Below are positions 60,235 to 64,000 of a stretch of 64,000 nt of DNA, piece by piece. Position 1 is the first letter of the stretch; every line of letters begins with the position of its first letter. The translations under genes and the position numbers were made by a program. Below the pieces are notes generated by a model. It was not told the origin of the DNA, ran no database searches, and saw only the letters and a program-made list of their open reading frames with translations. Origin of the DNA: Dehalococcoidia bacterium (GTDB taxonomy: Bacteria > Chloroflexota > Dehalococcoidia > UBA2979); NCBI GenBank assembly GCA_009379925.1, contig WHSU01000007.1, positions 45,871 through 109,870 on the forward strand, given 5' to 3'.

Positions 60235-62679
60235 CTAGACGGACAACAGGTCCTCGGTAATGATGCCAAGTTCCATCATCGCCTCGATCCGCGAGGCGGC
60301 GTAGCCAGCCTCCGTCAGCACCTCGACGGTGTGTTGGCCGAACTGCGGCGCGGCCCGCACCGAGGTGACCGGACGGCGCGCGAGGCGCCACGCGGGCGCC
60401 GTGCAACGCTGGCGGCCGGCATCGGGGTGGTCGTACCCCAGGAAGGCGCCGCGTACCGCCAGGTGCTCGTCGCGCGCCACCAACCACGGCGTGAGCACCG
60501 GCGAGGCGGCGACGCCTGCCGACTGCAGCAGCACCGCGGCCTCGTCCGCGTCGCGCGCGCGGGTCCATTCGGCGATCGCGGCGTCGATGTCCGCTTCGGC
60601 CGCCTTTCGGCCGGCTGCCGTGTCGAGGGCGGGGTCATCGAGGCGGCGGTCGCCGATCGCGCTTCGAAGGGCACGCCAGGCCTCATCACTGTCGACCGCG
60701 ATGGCGAGCCAGCGGTCGTTGACCTCGCGCAGCACGTTGCCGGTGGGCCCGAGGATCTGCCGCGTCTCGCTGTCCGACGCCCGGTAGACGTTGTGCGGCG
60801 CTAGGAAGGCGTCGCGGCTGCCGGTCCGCATCGGGAACGGGCAGCCGAGGGCCTCCGCGAGCACGAACTCCCCGACGAACTGCACGATGACGTCGCGCTG
60901 CGGGACCAGGACGTGGCAGCCCTCGCCGGTGCGTTCGCGGTTGACCAGGGCCATCGCGACGGCGGCTGCGGCCGTCGTCCCCGCGTTCGGGTCGCCGTAG
61001 GAGATGCCGCTGCGGTGCGGCGGCCCACCCTCGTAGCCTTGCAGCGCGACGAGGCCACCCATCTGCTCGATCGTGGGCCCGAAGCCGACGCGGGCCGAGT
61101 CGCCGCCGTGGTGGCCGAAGCCGGGCATGGTGACGTAGATCAGCCGCGGGTTCAGCGCGTGCAGCGCCTCGTAGCCCAGCCCCAGCCGGTCGGCTACGCC
61201 GCTGCTCCAGTTCTCGATGAACACGTCCGCCGAGGCGAGCAGCCGGCGCATCGCCTCGTGCCCCTCTGGGTGCTGGAGGTCGAGGCTGATCCCGCGCTTG
61301 TTGCGGTTGTAGTCGTTGAAGTACGAGCTCAGGTTGATCGCCGGAGCACTGGTCGCGCCACCCATCGTGCGGACGTTGTCCGCAAAGGTGGGACCCTCCA
61401 CCTTGATCACGTCCGCGCCCATGTCGCCGAGTAGCCGCGTCCCGTAGGGGCCCGCCCAGATCTGCGTCACATCGATGACTCGCACACCATCGAGCGCGGG
61501 CGGCGGCGAGTGCGGGTCAACCGAAGGTGCCGAGGGCGCGTGGGACGTCCGAGGCGCTCCGGCGGCCTCGGCCAGCACTTCCTCCGTGTGTTCTCCGAGC
61601 AGGGGGGCGGGACGGTGCTCGCCGCGGTCGTGGCCGTTGACCTCGAGCGGCCCGGCAGGCAGCGGATGGCGGCCGAGCACAGGGTGCTCGACTCCGCGCC
61701 AGAAGCCGGACTCGACGAGTGCCGGCCACTCGAGCAGTTCACGCGGCGTCGGGATCATCGCGAAGGGTGCGCGCACCTCGGCCGCTCGCTCGAAGATCTG
61801 CGCGGCAGTGCGCTCGGCGGTCCACTGCGGGATGAGCGTGGACATAAGCGCGTCACCGCCGGGTGACCAGCCGTTGGCCACGGCGGGGTCGGCCTTGAAC
61901 TCGGGGTGCCCGATCGCCTCGTAAACCGATCCAGTCTGCCGAGGCATCGCCGCTACACCCACGTAGCCGTCCGCGCACTCATGGATGCCCCACTGCGCAA
62001 ACGTGCGGTTGCCGTTGCGGCCGGCCTCGCTGCCGCGCACGAGCGCGTTCGCGCCGCTGCCCTCGAGCGTGACCGCCTGCACCTCCTGCACCGAGAGGTC
62101 GAGGTGGTCGCCGACACCTGTGTGACGAGCGGCGTAGAGCGCGGTCATCGTCGCGGCGAACGCGTGGAGGCCTGCCTGGTAGTGCGCCTGGTGACCGGCG
62201 GTCTTGAGCGGGGGCTCGTCCGGGTCGCCGCAGACTCCCATCTGGCCTCCCGCCGCGAACGCCGTCAGCGCGGTCGCGCGCCACCCGGCACGCGGTCCGG
62301 TCAGCCCAAAAGGTGTGATCGACGTGACGACGAGCGACGGACGCTCCTTGATGAGGGCGGCTGGGTCGATGCCGCGAGCGGCGAGCTCGCCCGGAGCGTG
62401 GGAGTCGAGCACGACGTCCGCCCCGCCGAGCAGGCGGCGAAGGCGCTCTCGATCGCCCTCGGTGTGGGGGTCGAGTACGACGCTGCGCTTCCCGGCATGC
62501 AGGTAGGCGGCCAGGACGCTTCCGTCGGGACCGTGGAGGCGCGGTTCGAAATGGCGGAGCGGATTGCCGTCCGGCGGTTCGACGAGGATGACATCTGCGC
62601 CGTAGGCGGCGAGCAGCTTGCCAGTGAACGCGCCTGCCACGTCCGTGCTCAGCTCGATGACCCGCGTACCCTGGAGCAT
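60235..62679 (-). CDS. Double-length (tandem-domain) family III CoA-transferase
   Basis: An 814-residue fusion of two CaiB/BaiF units. Unit 1 (1-380) has QGTRVIELSTDVAGAFTGKLLAAYGADVILVEP, TSITPFGLTGPRAGW and GVGDHLDLSVQEVQAV; unit 2 (about 400-814) has DGVRVIDVTQIWAGPYGTRLLGDMGADVIKVEG, YVTMPGFGHHGGD and GEGCHVLVPQRDVIVQF. Unit 1 ends in GEHTEEVLAEA, then an Ala/Pro/Ser linker. Because family III enzymes are interlocked dimers, this protein may be a covalent heterodimer with one active site altered. ATG 62679 follows GAGGAGGGG. Transcribed toward the six-gene operon. Confidence 0.92.
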   Translation of the reverse strand: MLQGTRVIELSTDVAGAFTGKLLAAYGADVILVEPPDGNPLRHFEPRLHGPDGSVLAAYLHAGKRSVVLDPHTEGDRERLRRLLGGADVVLDSHAPGELAARGIDPAALIKERPSLVVTSITPFGLTGPRAGWRATALTAFAAGGQMGVCGDPDEPPLKTAGHQAHYQAGLHAFAATMTALYAARHTGVGDHLDLSVQEVQAVTLEGSGANALVRGSEAGRNGNRTFAQWGIHECADGYVGVAAMPRQTGSVYEAIGHPEFKADPAVANGWSPGGDALMSTLIPQWTAERTAAQIFERAAEVRAPFAMIPTPRELLEWPALVESGFWRGVEHPVLGRHPLPAGPLEVNGHDRGEHRPAPLLGEHTEEVLAEAAGAPRTSHAPSAPSVDPHSPPPALDGVRVIDVTQIWAGPYGTRLLGDMGADVIKVEGPTFADNVRTMGGATSAPAINLSSYFNDYNRNKRGISLDLQHPEGHEAMRRLLASADVFIENWSSGVADRLGLGYEALHALNPRLIYVTMPGFGHHGGDSARVGFGPTIEQMGGLVALQGYEGGPPHRSGISYGDPNAGTTAAAAVAMALVNRERTGEGCHVLVPQRDVIVQFVGEFVLAEALGCPFPMRTGSRDAFLAPHNVYRASDSETRQILGPTGNVLREVNDRWLAIAVDSDEAWRALRSAIGDRRLDDPALDTAAGRKAAEADIDAAIAEWTRARDADEAAVLLQSAGVAASPVLTPWLVARDEHLAVRGAFLGYDHPDAGRQRCTAPAWRLARRPVTSVRAAPQFGQHTVEVLTEAGYAASRIEAMMELGIITEDLLSV

Positions 62680-62796
62680 GACCCCTCCTCGCACTCGGCC
62701 CCCGGCGTCCGTCGAGCCGGATGGTAGCAGCAGGCTCCGGACACGAAGCAGCCGCCATGACGGCGGCTGCTAGCACATTGGTCGCGGCATTCGTCG

Positions 62797-63249
62797 CTAG
62801 GCGGTGGCCGCCTCCATGTCGAAGACGTACTCCAGCTGCGACGCGTTGTCGAAGAAGCGTTGGAGGGACGGGTTGTAGCGGAAGAACATGTCCGCCTTGA
62901 AGCCGTCTTCCATCAGGTTCGTGTGGATCGGGTCATCGAGGCGCAGGTCGAGCGTGTTGAGCGTCCACTCCTGCGACGCGTGGCCGTTCTGTTTGATGTC
63001 GTCCAGCATCTCGCGCCACTGCCCCGGCTCGAGTTCGATCACGAAGTCGGCGTCGCGCGAGAACTCCGGGTCGACCTCCGCGATCTCGTGAATGTTCAGC
63101 ACGTCAAAGTTGGCCTTGATGTGCTTCTCGCCGATCTTGAAGACCACCACGGCGTTCAGGCGGCCGAACTTCCGGTACGCCTCGTCCTCGCGGGTGATCG
63201 CGGCCAGCTTCTCGAACCACTCAGTCGATGGGAACGTCAGGTTAGCCAT
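62797..63249 (-). CDS. SCP2 sterol-transfer-like protein
   Basis: A 150-residue protein with the pattern of SCP2-like lipid-binding domains: FPSTEWFEKLAAITREDEAYRKFG, a beta-rich middle, ADFVIELEPGQWREMLDDIKQNG, and a C-terminal FFRYNPSLQRFFDNASQ. SCP2 domains carry acyl-CoA or hydrophobic ligands; in bacteria such genes often accompany degradation pathways. It is the last of three closely packed minus-strand genes, 11 bases after the zinc-ribbon gene. Confidence 0.65.
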   Translation of the reverse strand: MANLTFPSTEWFEKLAAITREDEAYRKFGRLNAVVVFKIGEKHIKANFDVLNIHEIAEVDPEFSRDADFVIELEPGQWREMLDDIKQNGHASQEWTLNTLDLRLDDPIHTNLMEDGFKADMFFRYNPSLQRFFDNASQLEYVFDMEAATA

Positions 63250-63260
63250 CGGTCGCCTCC

Positions 63261-63563
63261 CTAGAAATCGATTGGGTCGCCGGGGTCCGAGGCCGCGCTG
63301 AACGGCGTGAGCTTGTTCAGGTGCCGCATCGGCTCTGCCTCGGGTGTCTTCGCCATCTGGTCCTCGACCATTCGCTTATACGTTGGGTCGAGTGAGCGCA
63401 ACGCGTCCAGTTCGTTGTGCGTGACGGCGAACGCGGACGGCTTCTTCGTCAGATTGTTCTTGCCGCAGAACTCGCACTTCTCCGGGCCTTGCCGGCGGGG
63501 GGGCCGGACGAGCACCTCGAAGACCGACTGGCAGTCGTTGCACTGATATGTGTGGAGCGGCAT
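63261..63563 (-). CDS. FmdB-type zinc-ribbon protein
   Basis: A 100-residue protein opening PLHTYQCNDCQSVFEVLV and continuing CEFCGKN, so a zinc ribbon with two CxxC pairs (residues about 8-11 and 30-33), as in FmdB-type small regulatory proteins. The C-terminal part is polar, without a recognised domain. Start ATG 63563. Sits between the SCP2-like gene and the truncated gene, 28 bases from it. Confidence 0.7.
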   Translation of the reverse strand: MPLHTYQCNDCQSVFEVLVRPPRRQGPEKCEFCGKNNLTKKPSAFAVTHNELDALRSLDPTYKRMVEDQMAKTPEAEPMRHLNKLTPFSAASDPGDPIDF

Positions 63564-63591
63564 GGCTTGTCCTCTCGATAAGCGCGGGCGC

Positions 63592-64000
63592 CTACGAGGC
63601 TTCCTGGGCCAGCATCTGCTGGAAGGGTGGGATCAGGGCGGCGGTGCGGTCGACGTTGGCGGCCTTCGTGCGGCGGAGGTAGGCGCGGACGAAGTCTCGC
63701 TGGAGGCGCTTGACCACCTGCATGCCCTCGTCCATCTGCTGCACGCCGCCGCCGAAGATGACCGCCAGCGCCTCCCACAGCACCGGGTCCGCGAACTCGC
63801 GCGCCTGCGCGAACTCCGACTGCCCGAGCCACATCGCGAAGCCGGCCTGCTGGTCCGGCCGCTTGGCCGTGGCGAAGTGGATGTGGTCCGTGGCGTAGGC
63901 GGACATACGCATCCGGTCCGGGACCAGGCGCGCCGCCAGGACGCGGTCCGCCTCGGTCGGCCCGTAGGCGGCGAGGTAGCGCAGCACGGTGGTCTGGAGC
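63592..64000 (-). CDS. Helical protein, 5' end outside the window
   Basis: The C-terminal 136 residues of a longer protein; the frame is open to the window edge, with LQTT before the first possible start. It is almost all helical (TDHIHFATAKRPDQQAGF, ADPVLWEALAVIFGGGVQQMDEG, LQRDFVRAYLRR), which recalls ferritin-like oxygenase subunits, but no metal-binding EXXH pair is visible in this part, so no function is assigned. It leads the run with the zinc-ribbon and SCP2-like genes. Confidence 0.55.
   Translation of the reverse strand, partial: LQTTVLRYLAAYGPTEADRVLAARLVPDRMRMSAYATDHIHFATAKRPDQQAGFAMWLGQSEFAQAREFADPVLWEALAVIFGGGVQQMDEGMQVVKRLQRDFVRAYLRRTKAANVDRTAALIPPFQQMLAQEAS

Noticed and set aside
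60227..60568. N-terminal extension of hicB by over 110 residues
   Set aside because: It overlaps the large CoA-transferase on the same strand in another frame and has high-GC shadow composition; the GTG at 60226 has a ribosome site.

Overview
The window is about 64 kb of high-GC, gene-dense bacterial chromosome with no rRNA, no tRNA I could find, no CRISPR array, no phage and no insertion sequence. The mixture points to Chloroflexota, possibly a Dehalococcoidia or SAR202-like lineage: many family III (CaiB/BaiF) CoA-transferases, a SecG gene followed by a peptide-binding lipoprotein-like gene, paired DUF402 proteins, a membrane-anchored YvcK, SelB, and an SdhCAB with one large anchor. This assignment is an inference from gene content and was not tested by phylogeny.

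Layout. 1-6.4 kb: 3' end of secF, a VOC protein, selB, a zinc-ribbon protein, a frameshifted hemW, a flavin/F420-type oxidase and a TIR-domain effector-like gene. 6.5-12.3 kb: aspS (probably non-discriminating) and a dipeptide-type ABC transporter (binding protein plus two permeases, no ATPase here). 12.3-18.9 kb: tig-clpP-clpX proteostasis run, then tlyA-nadK and an acetyltransferase coupled to a frameshifted NUDIX gene. 19-27.4 kb: TCA block sdhCAB, a small membrane protein, an eroded 0.8-kb stretch, then fumC-mdh-icd on the other strand. 27.7-37.6 kb (minus strand): PAS-GAF sensor, biotin-dependent carboxyltransferase, LysM lipoprotein, M28 peptidase, hydantoinase genes hyuA-hyuB and a HEPN-like gene translationally coupled to hyuA. 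37.7-49.8 kb: rplY, a 24-bp inverted-repeat element, DUF1697, rlmN, fmt, a second peptide-binding protein, secG, yvcK, two DUF402 genes around gatB, a VOC gene and rarA. 49.9-64 kb: cupredoxin lipoprotein, cyclase-family hydrolase, an Erm/KsgA-type rRNA methyltransferase, then a six-gene operon of four CoA-transferases, an enoyl-CoA hydratase and a TcuA-like flavoprotein, a hicBA pair, a double-length CoA-transferase, an SCP2-like protein, an FmdB-type zinc ribbon and a truncated gene.

How the genes work together. The sdh/fumC/mdh/icd genes give most of an oxidative TCA cycle. The CoA-transferase block probably activates, exchanges and oxidises an unknown set of carboxylic acids as CoA thioesters, feeding that cycle. 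AspRS with His31 together with GatB suggests Asn-tRNA (or Gln-tRNA) is made by transamidation. Translation and its control are strongly represented (SelB, AspRS, TlyA, RlmN, Fmt, L25, GatB, trigger factor, ClpXP).

Recurrent sequence signals: at least six genes have a TANNNT -10 box only 6-9 bases before the ATG, implying leaderless transcripts; many operon junctions are ATGA/GTGA overlaps, and one appears to be CTGA, giving a CTG start that restores an otherwise missing FAD-binding motif. A dispersed palindromic-type repeat is found in frame inside both hemW and rlmN.
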